The position numbers and the translations under genes were made by a program. A stretch of 64,000 nt of DNA from Kibdelosporangium aridum (GTDB lineage Bacteria; Actinomycetota; Actinomycetes; Mycobacteriales; Pseudonocardiaceae), in contig NZ_FWXV01000002.1 in assembly GCF_900176515.1 (NCBI RefSeq), forward strand, positions 1,302,001 through 1,366,000, given 5' to 3'. Below, in pieces: positions 44,137 to 53,469 of the stretch. The notes under the pieces are model-generated. The model saw nothing but the letters and a program-made list of their open reading frames with translations. It had not been told where the DNA came from and ran no database searches. The stretch's first letter is position 1; the number at the start of each line of letters is the position of its first letter.

Positions 44137-44763
44137 GTGACCGCCGCAGCAAGCTCGGACGCAGCGCTGATCGCGTCCCATGCCGCCGGGGATCCACACG
44201 CGTTCGCCGAGATCGTTCGCCGCCACAGAGACCGGATGTGGGCTGTGGCGATGCGTACCCTGCGCGATCCGGAAGAGGCCGCCGACGCCCTGCAGGAAGC
44301 CTTCATCTCGGCTTTCCGCAGCGCCGGCTCGTTTCGTGCCGAATCACAGGTGACGACATGGCTGCATCGGATCGTGGTGAACGCGTGCCTGGACCGAGTC
44401 CGGCGCCGACAAGCGCGCCCGACTGTCCCACTGCCGGAGACCGGGCCTGGTGAGCCGGTCACTCCTGGTGATGCCATGTCCGATCGCGAGACCAGCCTGG
44501 TGGTGAAGAACGCTCTGGCTGAGCTGTCCGAGGAGCAGCGCGTGCCCATCGTGCTCGTCGATGTCGAGGGGTATTCGGTGGCCGAGACGGCCAAGATGCT
44601 CGGCATCGCCGAAGGCACCGTGAAAAGCCGCTGCGCCAGGGGCCGAGCCAAGCTCGCCAAAGTTCTCGGGCATCTGCGGAACCCGATTGCTGATGCGAAC
44701 GTCCCAGGTGAAGCAAGCGAAAAGCGCGAGGGGCGTCCACGGCGTCAGCGGGAGGGGACATGA
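44137..44763 (+). CDS. sigM: ECF sigma factor SigM
   Basis: A 208-aa group 4 sigma factor. Region 2 is AFAEIVRRHRDRMWAVAMRTLRDPEEAADALQEAFISAFRS. Region 4 is ALAELSEEQRVPIVLVDVEGYSVAETAKMLGIAEGTVKSRCARGRAKLA. Its place between mviN and trxB matches SigM (Rv3911). It starts with GTG. Its 3' end overlaps the anti-sigma gene by 4 bp. Confidence 0.92.
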   Translation: MTAAASSDAALIASHAAGDPHAFAEIVRRHRDRMWAVAMRTLRDPEEAADALQEAFISAFRSAGSFRAESQVTTWLHRIVVNACLDRVRRRQARPTVPLPETGPGEPVTPGDAMSDRETSLVVKNALAELSEEQRVPIVLVDVEGYSVAETAKMLGIAEGTVKSRCARGRAKLAKVLGHLRNPIADANVPGEASEKREGRPRRQREGT

Positions 44764-45512
44764 CGAGCATCGGACGGGGGAGCGGCGGGCCGCCGTGGTC
44801 GGTCGACCTGCTCGCCGATCTCCAGGCGGGTGCGCTGGACCCTCAGCAGGCCGAGCAGTTGTGGCCGCAGGTCAACGCCGACCCCGAGGCTCGGGAGATC
44901 CTGGCCGCGCTGGAAGCCACGCAAGCGGACCTGCGTGAGTTCGCGAACGTCCCGGCTCCGCCCATGCCCGCGAACTTCGCGGCACGACTGGACGCCGCGA
45001 TCGCCGCGGAGTCACAGGCACGCGCCCAAGCCACCCAAACGGCAACACCTCCACCCGCGGCACCGGTTGTCAGCCTTGACGCGGCACGGAAACGGCGTAA
45101 CCAAAGGCTGGGCATCGGGATCGGGATCTTCGCCGCCGCCGCGGCGGCGGTCGGCATCACGTTCGCGGCATTGCCCGGCGGTACAAGCGATCCCAGCGCA
45201 CCGCCGGTCGCGCAAGGACCGCTGAACTTCCCGTCCGAGTCGATCGGCCCGGAGCAGTTGCAGGCCGCCAAGGGCGGCACCGACTACGGCCCGTTCTCCG
45301 ACAAGGAGAAGCTCGCCGGCTGCTTCCAGGCCATCGGCATCTCACCGAACGTGGAACCGCTCGGCGTCAAGCAGGTCACAGTCGACGGCAAGCAAGGCAC
45401 GCTGTTCGTTCTCGCCTCGACGCCGCCAGGCACGTTCCGGCTGGTCACGGTCGGTCAGGACTGCGGCCCGGGCAACCCGTCGAAGATCGTGGACAAGCCA
45501 GGCGTGCGCTAG
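44760..45512 (+). CDS. Anti-sigma factor-like membrane protein
   Basis: A 250-aa protein translationally coupled to sigM. It has an N-terminal cytoplasmic helical part (LLADLQAGALDPQQAEQLW), one membrane helix (RLGIGIGIFAAAAAAVGITFAAL) and an exposed C-terminal domain (FSDKEKLAGCFQAIGISPNVEPLGVKQV). The zinc-binding HxxxCxxC motif of classical ZAS anti-sigmas is absent. It probably sequesters SigM, by position. The gene corresponds to Rv3912. Confidence 0.82.
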   Translation: MTSIGRGSGGPPWSVDLLADLQAGALDPQQAEQLWPQVNADPEAREILAALEATQADLREFANVPAPPMPANFAARLDAAIAAESQARAQATQTATPPPAAPVVSLDAARKRRNQRLGIGIGIFAAAAAAVGITFAALPGGTSDPSAPPVAQGPLNFPSESIGPEQLQAAKGGTDYGPFSDKEKLAGCFQAIGISPNVEPLGVKQVTVDGKQGTLFVLASTPPGTFRLVTVGQDCGPGNPSKIVDKPGVR

Positions 45513-45555
45513 AAGCCCCGTTTCCCGTCAGTGCTGCCGGTCACCCGGATGGTGT

Positions 45556-45582
45556 GGAACAACCAGCACCTACGATCGGTTG
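45556..45582 (+). promoter_or_regulatory. SigH/SigR-type ECF promoter upstream of trxB
   Basis: GGAAC at 45556-45560, an 18-bp spacer and GTTG at 45579-45582, matching the known GGAA(C/T)-N18-GTT thiol-stress promoter pattern. It lies 37 bp before the trxB ATG. Which sigma factor uses it (a SigR/SigH homologue outside the window, or SigM) is not decidable from sequence. Confidence 0.7.
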
Positions 45583-45619
45583 ACCTAGATGTCACTGGCG
45601 GGAAATTCACGGAGGGCAG

Positions 45620-46618
45620 ATGGCGGCGCAAGACGAGGTCCGCAACCTGATCATCGTCGGGTCCGGCCCGGCGGGATACACGGCCGCGGTGTACGCGGCG
45701 CGCGCGCAGCTGTCTCCGCTGGTCTTCGAAGGCTCACAGTTCGGTGGTGCGCTGATGACCACCACGGAGGTCGAGAACTACCCCGGCTTCCGGGACGGCA
45801 TCATGGGCCCCGATCTGATGGCGCAGATGCGCGAGCAGGCCGAGCGGTTCGGCGCCGAGCTGAGGACCGAGGACGTCGAGGCTGTGGAGCTGGAGGGCCC
45901 GGTCAAGTACGTCACCGTGAACGGTGTCCGGTATGCGGCCAAGGCCGTCATCCTGGCGATGGGCGCGGCACCGCGCTACCTGCACGTTCCGGGTGAGCAG
46001 GAGCTGCTCGGCCGTGGTGTGTCGGCGTGTGCGACGTGTGACGGCTTTTTCTTCCGTGGCCACGACATCATCGTGGTCGGCGGTGGCGACTCCGCCATGG
46101 AAGAGGCGCTGTTCCTGACCAAGTTCGCCGACTCGGTGACCATCGTGCACCGCCGCGAGGAGTTCCGTGCCTCGAAGATCATGCTCGAGCGCGCCCGCGC
46201 CAACGAGAAGATCAAGTGGCGGCTCAACGCCGAGGTGATCGAGGTTCTCGGCACCGACGGCAAGGTTTCCGGCGCCCGGTTGAGGGACACTCAGACGGGT
46301 AGCACCGAGGACGTCGCCGTGACCGGTGTCTTCATGGCGATCGGTCACGACCCACGCAGCCAGCTCGTCGCCGGCCAGGTCGACGTCGACGCTGAAGGGT
46401 ACGTGCAGGTGAAGGGCCAGAGCACCTACACGAACCTGGACGGTGTCTTCGCCGCGGGCGACCTGGTCGACCGCACGTACCGGCAGGCCATCACCGCGGC
46501 AGGCTCGGGATGCGCGTCGGCGATCGACGCGGAACGCTGGCTCGCCGAGCACGGCGAATCGCATGCCCACCAGGCCCCCGAACTCGTCGGCGGCGGTTAC
46601 GCCCCGACCAACACCTGA
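45620..46618 (+). CDS. trxB: Thioredoxin-disulfide reductase
   Basis: A 332-aa flavoprotein. The FAD motif is [19 protein letters not shown], the redox-active site is [11 protein letters not shown], the NADPH motif is [15 protein letters not shown], and the C-terminus has [10 protein letters not shown]. It reduces thioredoxin with NADPH. ATG 45620 has GGAGGGCAG upstream. It is followed 14 nt later by trxA, and the two form one operon under an ECF-type promoter. Confidence 0.97.
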   Translation: MAAQDEVRNLIIVGSGPAGYTAAVYAARAQLSPLVFEGSQFGGALMTTTEVENYPGFRDGIMGPDLMAQMREQAERFGAELRTEDVEAVELEGPVKYVTVNGVRYAAKAVILAMGAAPRYLHVPGEQELLGRGVSACATCDGFFFRGHDIIVVGGGDSAMEEALFLTKFADSVTIVHRREEFRASKIMLERARANEKIKWRLNAEVIEVLGTDGKVSGARLRDTQTGSTEDVAVTGVFMAIGHDPRSQLVAGQVDVDAEGYVQVKGQSTYTNLDGVFAAGDLVDRTYRQAITAAGSGCASAIDAERWLAEHGESHAHQAPELVGGGYAPTNT

Positions 46619-46632
46619 CACTAGGAGAAACC

Positions 46633-46962
46633 GTGAGTGCCAACACTGTCGTCGTCACCGACAAGTCATTCACCGAGGACGTCCTGCAGAGCGACAAGCC
46701 GGTGCTGGTCGACTTCTGGGCCACCTGGTGCGGGCCGTGCCGGATGGTCGCCCCGGTGCTCGAGGAGATCGCCTCGGAGCACGCCGAGAAGATCACCGTG
46801 GCCAAGCTGGACATCGACGCCAACCCTGAGGTGGCGCGGGACTACCAGATCATGTCCGTGCCCACGATGATCGTTTTCCAGGGTGGCCGCCCGGTCAAGC
46901 AGATCGTCGGCGCGAAGCCCAAGGCCGCGCTGCTGAACGACCTGGCCGACTACGTCGCCTGA
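46633..46962 (+). CDS. trxA: Thioredoxin
   Basis: 109 aa with the classical active site DFWATWCGPCRMVAPVLEEIA and the cis-Pro loop SVPTMIVFQGG. GTG 46633 follows TAGGAGAAACC. It is the substrate of the upstream TrxB and corresponds to TrxC (Rv3914) in gene order. Confidence 0.97.
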   Translation: MSANTVVVTDKSFTEDVLQSDKPVLVDFWATWCGPCRMVAPVLEEIASEHAEKITVAKLDIDANPEVARDYQIMSVPTMIVFQGGRPVKQIVGAKPKAALLNDLADYVA

Positions 46963-46983
46963 CAATCGAACAACAGGCAAACC

Positions 46984-47034
46984 CGACCCGGGACTGAAAC
47001 GTCTACACCTTGTGTGGCGATGATTCCCGGGTCG
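46984..47034 (+). terminator. Branched terminator of trxBA
   Basis: CGACCCGGGA (46984-46993) pairs perfectly with TCCCGGGTCG (47025-47034), with an inner ACAC-ctt-GTGT hairpin in the loop. It starts 22 bp after the trxA stop. Confidence 0.65.
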
Positions 47035-47184
47035 TGTCATGCATCACACTTGATCGGGTGATGCCGTGATGGACCGGACGCGGGACGTGACCCTAAGCGG
47101 GACCGCACGGCAGGCAGGGCACAATAGCCTGCGACACAACCTGAGAACGTCGGTTTTTCGAATTCTGACCTGAGTGAGGGGTGC

Positions 47185-48327
47185 ATGCGGGAACTCCGCC
47201 CCGGTGACGCCGGACCGGCTGTAGCCGAAGTGCGGGCCACGCTCGCCAGCCTGGGCCTGCTGCCCACGGCCAACGGCACGGGCGACCCGTCGGTGTACGA
47301 CCTCGCCGTCGAACACGCCGTGCGCGCTTTCCAGCAGCAGCGAGGCTTGATCACGGACGGGATCGTCGGGCAGGCCACCTACCAGGCCCTGCGTGACGCG
47401 ACCTACCGTCTCGGCGGCCGCCCACTGGCCTACCTGGTCTCCGCGCCCGTGAGTGGCGACGACGTCCTGGAGCTGCAGGAACGCCTGCTGCAGCTGGGGT
47501 ACAACGCCGGTCGCCCGAACGGCGTCTTCGGCCCGCAGACCGAGCGCGCGCTGCGCGAGTTCCAGCGCGACTACGGCCTGACCGTCGATGGCATGTGTGG
47601 CGCCGAGACCGTCAGCGCCTTCAACCGCCTATCGCCGCGCGCCAGCGGCGGCCGTCCGGTGCTGCTGCGTGAGCAGGAGCAGGTCCGTAAGGCCGGTCCA
47701 CGGCTCCGTGGCAAGCGCATCGTCATCGACCCGGGCCACGGCGGCACCGACCCCGGTGTGACCGTCGACGGCATCAGGGAAGCCGACCTGATGTGGGACC
47801 TGGCTCGTCGCCTGGAAGGCCGGATGGTGGCCACCGGGATGGAAGCCATCCTGTCCCGCGGGCCGGACCAGTGCCCCACCGAGGCCCAGCGCGCGCACTT
47901 CGCCAACGAGGCGGGCAGCGACGTCTTCATCTCGCTGCACAACGACCGCAACGCCTCGCCGCGCGCCTCCGGCCTGGCGACCTTCTACTTCGGCACCGCG
48001 GGCAAAGGCACGTCCACCCTTGGTGAGGCGCTGGCCGGGTTCATCCAGCGGGAACTGACCGCCCGCACCGGCATGCTCAACTGCGGGACGCACGCCAAGA
48101 CGTGGGATTCCCTGCGGCTCACCCGCTGCCCCGCGGTCCGGCTGGAGCTGGGCTACCTGAGCAACCCCGGCGACCGCGCGAGGCTGGCCGATCCGGCGTT
48201 CCGCGACCTGGTCGCCGAGGGCATCCTGGTGTCGGTCAAGCGGCTTTACCTGCTGGGCGAGAACGACCAGCCGACCGGCACGTTCACGTTCGCCGACCTG
48301 ATGCGGCACGAGCTCGCGAAGAGCTGA
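47185..48327 (+). CDS. cwlM: CwlM-type peptidoglycan amidase-fold protein
   Basis: 380 aa. Two peptidoglycan-binding-1 repeats (residues about 1-60, ELRPGDAGPAVAEVRATLASLGLL, and about 90-150, VLELQERLLQLGYNAGRPNGVFG) precede an Amidase_3 domain (KRIVIDPGHGGTDPGV, DVFISLHNDRNAS, LELGYLSNPGD). There is no signal peptide. In mycobacteria the equivalent CwlM is cytoplasmic and activates MurA when phosphorylated. The zinc-ligand residues (H in DPGHGG, E of READLM, H in SLHND) appear present here, so enzymatic activity is not excluded. Confidence 0.9.
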   Translation: MRELRPGDAGPAVAEVRATLASLGLLPTANGTGDPSVYDLAVEHAVRAFQQQRGLITDGIVGQATYQALRDATYRLGGRPLAYLVSAPVSGDDVLELQERLLQLGYNAGRPNGVFGPQTERALREFQRDYGLTVDGMCGAETVSAFNRLSPRASGGRPVLLREQEQVRKAGPRLRGKRIVIDPGHGGTDPGVTVDGIREADLMWDLARRLEGRMVATGMEAILSRGPDQCPTEAQRAHFANEAGSDVFISLHNDRNASPRASGLATFYFGTAGKGTSTLGEALAGFIQRELTARTGMLNCGTHAKTWDSLRLTRCPAVRLELGYLSNPGDRARLADPAFRDLVAEGILVSVKRLYLLGENDQPTGTFTFADLMRHELAKS

Positions 48328-48339
48328 TTTCCCGAGGTT

Positions 48340-48969
48340 TCAGCGCTGGTAGACCGGGCTGGCGGTGGTCACAGAGACCGTGCCCAGCAGCCGCTCCAGC
48401 GCTGCCTCCACGTCTTCCTTCCAGGTGATCGCGCTGCGCAGTTCCAGGCGCAGCCGCGGCCACCGGGCGTGCGGCCGGACGGTCTTGAACCCGACGCAGG
48501 CAAGGAAATCCGCGGGCACGACACAGCACTGCTCTTCATCGTCCGGCTTGGCATCGCCGAAGGACTCGATCGCCTTCACACCACGGCGAGTGAGGTCCTT
48601 GGCCACCGCCTGGACGAGCATCCGGCCAAGCCCGCCACCGCGGAACTCCGGCAGGACGTAGAAGCCGGTCAGCATCACCGCGTCCGGACTGATCGGGGAC
48701 GTAGGGAAGGCCAGCGAGCGCGGTACGGCGTTGGGCGGGGCATAGAGGACGAATCCCACCGGGAGCTTGTCCGAGTAGACCAGGCGGCCACATGAGCCCC
48801 ATTCCAGGAGCATGTTGGAGACCCAGGCCTCCTTCTCCAGCTCGGTCTCCCCGAACGCTTCGGCCTGCTCCTTCAGGTGCGGTGCCAACTCCCAGAACAC
48901 GCAGCCCCGTGAGTGCTTGGGGAGGTGCTCCAGGTTGTCCAGCGTGATGCCGACGACACGTCGCGACAC
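48340..48969 (-). CDS. GNAT family N-acetyltransferase
   Basis: A 209-aa acetyltransferase. The acetyl-CoA site is VLPEFRGGGLGRMLVQAVAKDLTRRGVKAIESFG, with upstream SDKLPVGFVLYAPPNAVPRS. GTG 48969 follows GGGAGG; upstream in-frame ATGs up to 49356 overlap the divergent gene and are rejected. It lies opposite cwlM tail-to-tail, in the position of Rv3916c. Substrate unknown. Confidence 0.87.
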   Translation of the reverse strand: MSRRVVGITLDNLEHLPKHSRGCVFWELAPHLKEQAEAFGETELEKEAWVSNMLLEWGSCGRLVYSDKLPVGFVLYAPPNAVPRSLAFPTSPISPDAVMLTGFYVLPEFRGGGLGRMLVQAVAKDLTRRGVKAIESFGDAKPDDEEQCCVVPADFLACVGFKTVRPHARWPRLRLELRSAITWKEDVEAALERLLGTVSVTTASPVYQR

Positions 48970-49123
48970 CCAACCTCCCCGCAGGAGTGAAGGAACCCGA
49001 TAAGAGGGCATGCGGTAACCACAGGCCCGGCGTCCAGGATAGGGCGATGTGACAAGTGCGGGAAGGACAACGACCTGATAGAGGCCAGAGTTACACTCGC
49101 TTGACTGACGAACGAGGTGGCGC

Positions 49124-50455
49124 ATGCACTCGGAGGAACCAGAGGGCAATAAACATCCGATGCCCTCGACCGGCCAGAACCACGACCCGCACCTCAAGCG
49201 GTACGCGGCTCGAGCGACCGGGATGATGGCATCGGAAGTACGAGCGCTGTTCGCAGTCGCCAGCCGGCCAGAGGTGGTCTCGCTGGCAGGAGGAATGCCC
49301 AACCTCGCGGCACTGCCGCTTGACTCGATCGCGAGCGAGGTCTCGGGCTTGATCACCGCCGAGGGCTTGGTCGCCCTGCAGTACGGCTCGGCGCACGGCT
49401 ATCAGCCGCTTCGTGAGCAGATCTGCGATGTGATGGCCCTTGAGGGGATCACCGCACATCCGGACGACCTCGTGGTCACCGTCGGCTCCCAGATGGCGCT
49501 GGACCTGGTCACCCGGATCTTCTGCGACCCCGGTGACGTGGTGATCGCCGAGGGCCCCTCGTATGTCGGTGCTTTGGGCACGTTCGCCTCCTACCAGGCG
49601 AACGTCGTGCACGTGGAGATGGACGACGACGGCCTTGTCCCTGAGGCGCTGAGGCAGGCGCTGGCCGCCGCGGCCGCAGCCGGTCAACGGGTCAAGTTCC
49701 TTTACACCATCCCGAATTTCCACAACCCCGGTGGCGTCACGCTGGCGGTGTCCCGGCGCGCCGAGATCCTCGAGATCTGCCGCAAGGCCGGTGTTCTGGT
49801 GATCGAGGACAACCCGTACGGACTGTTGGGTTTCGACGGCCAGACGTACCCGGCGCTGCGGTCGACGGACCCGGACAACGTGATCTACCTCGGGTCGTTC
49901 TCCAAGACGTTCGCCTCCGGCCTGCGGGTCGGCTGGGCGCTCGCACCGCACGCGGTGCGGGAAAAGCTTGTCCTGGCAGCGGAAGCGGCTGTGTTGTCGC
50001 CGCCGATGCTCAGCCAGCTGATCGTGTCGCGCTATCTGGCCACGCACGACTGGCAGGGCCAGATCAAGTCGTTCCAGACGATGTACCGCGAGCGCCGGGA
50101 CGCGCTGCTGACCGGCCTCGACCAGCACATGCCCGCGGGCTGCACGTGGACCAAGCCGGACGGCGGCTTCTTCGTCTGGATGACGGTGCCGGAAGGCATT
50201 GACACCAAAGCAATGCAGCCGCGCGCGGTCACCGCCCGGGTGGCGTACGTGCCCGGGACGGGGTTCTACGCGGACCGGTTCGGCACGCGGCAGATGCGCC
50301 TGTCGTTCTGCTACCCGACGCCGGAGCGGATCCGTGAGGGCGTCCGGCGGCTGGCCGTCGTGCTGGAGCAAGAGCTGGAGCTGTACCGCACCTTCGGGCC
50401 GGCGGCGCGGCGTGTCACCTCCGGAGCGCAGACTCCGAGCCCTGACACGGCATAA
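49124..50455 (+). CDS. PLP-dependent aminotransferase (class I/II, LysN/MocR-like)
   Basis: 443 aa. Fold type I, with VVTVGSQMALDLVTRIFCDPGDVVIAEGPSY, FLYTIPNFHNPGGVTLAVSRR, VIEDNPYG and the PLP Lys in LGSFSKTFASGLRVGW. The terminal Arg is in MRLSFCYPTPERIREG. It resembles 2-aminoadipate-type transaminases; the exact substrate is unknown. ATG 49124 has GAGGTGG upstream. The Ddl-like gene starts 7 nt after its stop, so the pair is an operon inserted into the otherwise conserved cwlM-parB interval. Confidence 0.92.
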   Translation: MHSEEPEGNKHPMPSTGQNHDPHLKRYAARATGMMASEVRALFAVASRPEVVSLAGGMPNLAALPLDSIASEVSGLITAEGLVALQYGSAHGYQPLREQICDVMALEGITAHPDDLVVTVGSQMALDLVTRIFCDPGDVVIAEGPSYVGALGTFASYQANVVHVEMDDDGLVPEALRQALAAAAAAGQRVKFLYTIPNFHNPGGVTLAVSRRAEILEICRKAGVLVIEDNPYGLLGFDGQTYPALRSTDPDNVIYLGSFSKTFASGLRVGWALAPHAVREKLVLAAEAAVLSPPMLSQLIVSRYLATHDWQGQIKSFQTMYRERRDALLTGLDQHMPAGCTWTKPDGGFFVWMTVPEGIDTKAMQPRAVTARVAYVPGTGFYADRFGTRQMRLSFCYPTPERIREGVRRLAVVLEQELELYRTFGPAARRVTSGAQTPSPDTA

Positions 50456-50462
50456 TCCGGGC

Positions 50463-51410
50463 GTGTCAGATCGAACGGTTGCCGTCCTGTCCGGTGGGCT
50501 TACCCACGAGCGTGACGTTTCACTGCGGTCGGGGCGGCGACTGTCGAACGCCCTGCGCACGGTCGGCTTGACCGTCGACGAGTGGGACACCGACGGGGCG
50601 CTGCTGACCAGACTCAGTACCCAGAAGCCGGACGCGGTCGTGATCGCTTTGCACGGCGGCGAAGGCGAGAACGGGTCGATCCAGACCGTGCTGGAAATGC
50701 TCGGCCAGCCGTTCGTCGGCACCGACTCGCACGCGTGCCGACGCGCCTGGGACAAGCCGACCGCCAAAGCCGAACTGTCCCGCTCTGGTCTGCTGACGCC
50801 GGACTGGGTCGTGCTGTCGCACAGCACTTTCCGTGAGCTTGGTGCCCAGGCCGTCCTCGACGCGATGGTGGCTCGGCTCGGGCTGCCGCTGATGCTCAAG
50901 CCGGATCAAGGTGGCTCGGCGCTCGGTGCTCAGGTCGTGCGTGACGCGTCCGAGCTTCCGGCCGCGATGGTCAACTGCTTGGCGTACGGCGAGACCGTGC
51001 TCGCCGAGGAGTACATCACCGGCATCGAAGTCGCCGTGACCGTGATCGACACTCCGGACGGACCGGTCGCCCTGCCCGCGGTTGAGATCGAACCGGAGAA
51101 CGGCGTCTACGACTACACGGCTCGATACACCGCTGGCCTGACCAACTTCTTCACCCCGGCGCGTGTGTCGCCGGACGTGGCGAGCCGGGTGGCCGACATG
51201 GCGGTGTCCGCGCACACGCTGCTCGGGCTGCGCGACGTCTCGCGGACCGACGCGGTGATCGCCGAAGACGAGTCGATCTACTTCCTTGAAGTGAACGTGT
51301 CGCCCGGACTGACCGAGACCTCGCTGCTGCCGATGGCGACCGAGGCGGCCGGTCGTTCGCTCGGTCAGATCTACGCCGAGTTGATCGACAGGGCCATCGA
51401 CCGCGGTTGA
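50463..51410 (+). CDS. D-alanine--D-alanine ligase family protein (ATP-grasp)
   Basis: 315 aa. N-terminal VAVLSGGLTHERDVSLRSGRRL and ALHGGEGENGSIQTVLEMLGQPFVGTDSHA match Ddl substrate loops. The ATP-grasp core has LMLKPDQGGSALGAQVV, LAEEYITGIEVAVTVI and the metal site FLEVNVSPGLTETSLLP. It joins D-amino acids with ATP. The length is at the short end for Ddl, and a second housekeeping Ddl is likely elsewhere. It starts with GTG. The stop codon overlaps a parS-like site. Confidence 0.88.
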   Translation: MSDRTVAVLSGGLTHERDVSLRSGRRLSNALRTVGLTVDEWDTDGALLTRLSTQKPDAVVIALHGGEGENGSIQTVLEMLGQPFVGTDSHACRRAWDKPTAKAELSRSGLLTPDWVVLSHSTFRELGAQAVLDAMVARLGLPLMLKPDQGGSALGAQVVRDASELPAAMVNCLAYGETVLAEEYITGIEVAVTVIDTPDGPVALPAVEIEPENGVYDYTARYTAGLTNFFTPARVSPDVASRVADMAVSAHTLLGLRDVSRTDAVIAEDESIYFLEVNVSPGLTETSLLPMATEAAGRSLGQIYAELIDRAIDRG

Positions 51411-51422
51411 TTCACGTGAAAC
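51409..51422. promoter_or_regulatory. parS-like site 1 (one mismatch)
   Basis: GATTCACGTGAAAC differs from the consensus GTTTCACGTGAAAC at one base. It overlaps the stop codon of the Ddl-like gene. It is probably a ParB nucleation site. Confidence 0.75.
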
Positions 51423-51427
51423 AAGTA

Positions 51428-51456
51428 AGAGCCCCGGCCATCGCCGGGGCTTTCTT
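51428..51456 (+). terminator. Rho-independent terminator after ddl-like gene
   Basis: GCCCCGGC (51431-51438), a 4-nt loop and GCCGGGGC (51443-51450), extended by A-T and G-T pairs and followed by TTTCTT. It may also act on parB from the other strand. Confidence 0.88.
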
Positions 51457-51515
51457 ATGGGCACATCAAAACGGACAAACCGGGATCGTCACCGTGACGT
51501 AATGACCTGGGGTGG

Positions 51516-52508
51516 TTATACGTCCTCTTGCCGTATCCCTTTTGTCCCATTTTGGTTGATGATGTCAACGATCCGCTCAAGATCGTCAACGGACCCGAAC
51601 TCGACCACGATCCGGCCCTTCCGCTGCCCCAATTCGACCTTCACGCGGGTGTCGAACTTGTCGGAGAGGCGCTCGGCCAGATCCTGAAGCCCGGGAGCGT
51701 GCATCGGCTTGCGCGGCGCCGCCTTCGGCTTCGCCGGCTGATCGTGCTTCGCGAGGGTCACCGCTTCCTCGGTCGCCCGAACCGACATGCCCTCCTTGAC
51801 GATCTGCGCCGCGAGCGCTTCCTGCCGCTCCGGGTCTTCCAGACCGAGCAGTGCACGAGCGTGGCCGGCGGACAAGATGCCAGCCGCGACCCGGCGCTGC
51901 ACGGGGAGGGGGAGCTTCAGCAACCGGATGGTGTTCGTGATGACCGGGCGGCTCCGCCCGATCCGCGACGCCAGTTCCTCGTGCGTCACCTCGAACTCGT
52001 CGAGCAGCTGTTGGTACGCCGCAGCTTCTTCGAGCGGGTTGAGCTGCACCCGGTGGATGTTCTCCAGCAGGGCGTCCCGCAGCATCGCGTCGTCGGCGGT
52101 CTGCCGGACGATCGCCGGGATCTTCTCCAGCTCGGCCTGCTGCGAGGCCCGCAGCCGCCGTTCACCCATCACCAGTTCGTAGGAACCGCTGCCGAGATCG
52201 CGCACCACGATCGGCTGCATCAACCCGAACTCACGGATCGAGTGCTCGAGCTCTGCCAGCGCTTCCTCATCGAAGACCTGGCGCGGCTGCTTCGGGTTGG
52301 GCTTGATCGCGGAGGTGGGGATCTCGCGGTACACCGCACCGGCGACCTCACCGCCCGGCACAGGCGCGGGCACGCCACGAGCCGGGACGGGACGCCTGGG
52401 AACGGCAGGGCCGGCCGCGTCGGCTTCGGGACCGCTGGGGATCAGGGCGGCCAGACCACGACCGAGACCGCCCTTGCGTGCCGGAGGGGCCGCTTCCGGC
52501 TTGCTCAT
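51516..52508 (-). CDS. parB: Chromosome partitioning protein ParB
   Basis: A 330-aa CTPase clamp. The basic/Pro-rich N-terminus contains [12 protein letters not shown], a predicted ParA-contact segment. The CTP-binding box is GERRLRAS, the signature [19 protein letters not shown] follows, and the HTH is [28 protein letters not shown]-terminal dimerisation domain completes it. It binds the parS sites nearby. It overlaps parA by 4 bp. Confidence 0.97.
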   Translation of the reverse strand: MSKPEAAPPARKGGLGRGLAALIPSGPEADAAGPAVPRRPVPARGVPAPVPGGEVAGAVYREIPTSAIKPNPKQPRQVFDEEALAELEHSIREFGLMQPIVVRDLGSGSYELVMGERRLRASQQAELEKIPAIVRQTADDAMLRDALLENIHRVQLNPLEEAAAYQQLLDEFEVTHEELASRIGRSRPVITNTIRLLKLPLPVQRRVAAGILSAGHARALLGLEDPERQEALAAQIVKEGMSVRATEEAVTLAKHDQPAKPKAAPRKPMHAPGLQDLAERLSDKFDTRVKVELGQRKGRIVVEFGSVDDLERIVDIINQNGTKGIRQEDV

Positions 52509-53422
52509 TCCGCCGCACCTCGTTCTGCGAGTTCGCGGGACGCGTCCAGGTAGCTCATCGCGCCACGTGAACCCGGGTCGTACGCGAGCACCGTCTGGCC
52601 GAAGCTCGGCGCCTCGGACACCTTCACGTTCCGGGGGATGACCGTCTGCAGGACCACGTCACCGAAGTGCTGGCGGACCTCCGCACTCACCTGGTCGGCG
52701 AGCTTGGTCCGGCCGTCGTACATCGTGAGCAGGATCGTGGACAGGTCCAGGTCCGGGTTGAGGTGCTTCTGCACCAAGTCGATGTTCTTCAGCAGCTGGC
52801 TCAGACCTTCCAGCGCGTAGTACTCGCACTGGATCGGGATGAGCACTTCCTGCGCCGCGACCATCGCGTTCACCGTGAGCAGGCCGAGCGACGGCGGGCA
52901 GTCGATGAAGACGTAGTCCGGACCGAGCTCGTCGAACGCCTCGTCAGTCAGCGCCGCCTTGAGCCGGGACTCGCGGCCGTGCATCTCGACCAGTTCGATC
53001 TCGGCACCGGCGAGATCTATGGTCGCCGGCACACACCACAGGTTCGGCGACTGGTCGCTGACCTGAGACGCGTCCTTCAGCGACACCTCACCGAGCAGCA
53101 CCTCGTAGATGGACGGCGTGCCGGAGCGACGGTCGACGCCGAGCGCCGTGCTGGCGTTGCCCTGCGGGTCGAGGTCGATGACAAGCACCTTCAGCCCATG
53201 CATCGCCAGACCCGCGGCGAGGTTCACCGCGCTGGTCGTCTTGCCGACGCCACCCTTCTGGTTGGCGATGGTGAAGACGCGGCGGTGCGAGGGCTTCGGG
53301 AACTGCTTGTCGGGGTGCAGCAGTTTGGCAGCCCGTTCAGCCTCTTCGGCGATCGGTGTCCAGTTGACCTCGCCGGTCGGCGTGGGATGACTCACGGGTG
53401 GCTGCACCTCCTCGGCGCCCAC
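52505..53422 (-). CDS. parA: Chromosome partitioning ATPase ParA
   Basis: A 305-aa deviant-Walker ATPase. The motif is [20 protein letters not shown], followed by [12 protein letters not shown] and the [19 protein letters not shown] switch. It segregates the ParB-parS complex. GTG 53422 has GAGACGG upstream; GTG 53395 (after GGAGG) is an alternative. A parS-like site sits 14 bp before the start, suggesting ParB autoregulation. Confidence 0.96.
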   Translation of the reverse strand: MGAEEVQPPVSHPTPTGEVNWTPIAEEAERAAKLLHPDKQFPKPSHRRVFTIANQKGGVGKTTSAVNLAAGLAMHGLKVLVIDLDPQGNASTALGVDRRSGTPSIYEVLLGEVSLKDASQVSDQSPNLWCVPATIDLAGAEIELVEMHGRESRLKAALTDEAFDELGPDYVFIDCPPSLGLLTVNAMVAAQEVLIPIQCEYYALEGLSQLLKNIDLVQKHLNPDLDLSTILLTMYDGRTKLADQVSAEVRQHFGDVVLQTVIPRNVKVSEAPSFGQTVLAYDPGSRGAMSYLDASRELAERGAAE

Positions 53423-53435
53423 GGCACCGTCTCAA

Positions 53436-53449
53436 GTTTCACGTGGAAC
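53436..53449. promoter_or_regulatory. parS-like site 2, parA leader
   Basis: GTTTCACGTGGAAC, one base from the symmetric consensus, immediately upstream of parA. Confidence 0.82.
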
Positions 53450-53469
53450 ATGCTCGGTCCGATCCTTCC

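Noticed and set aside
49091..50899. 602-codon minus-strand open frame opposite the aminotransferase
   Set aside because: Antisense shadow of a conserved PLP enzyme and the start of the ligase gene; no family features.
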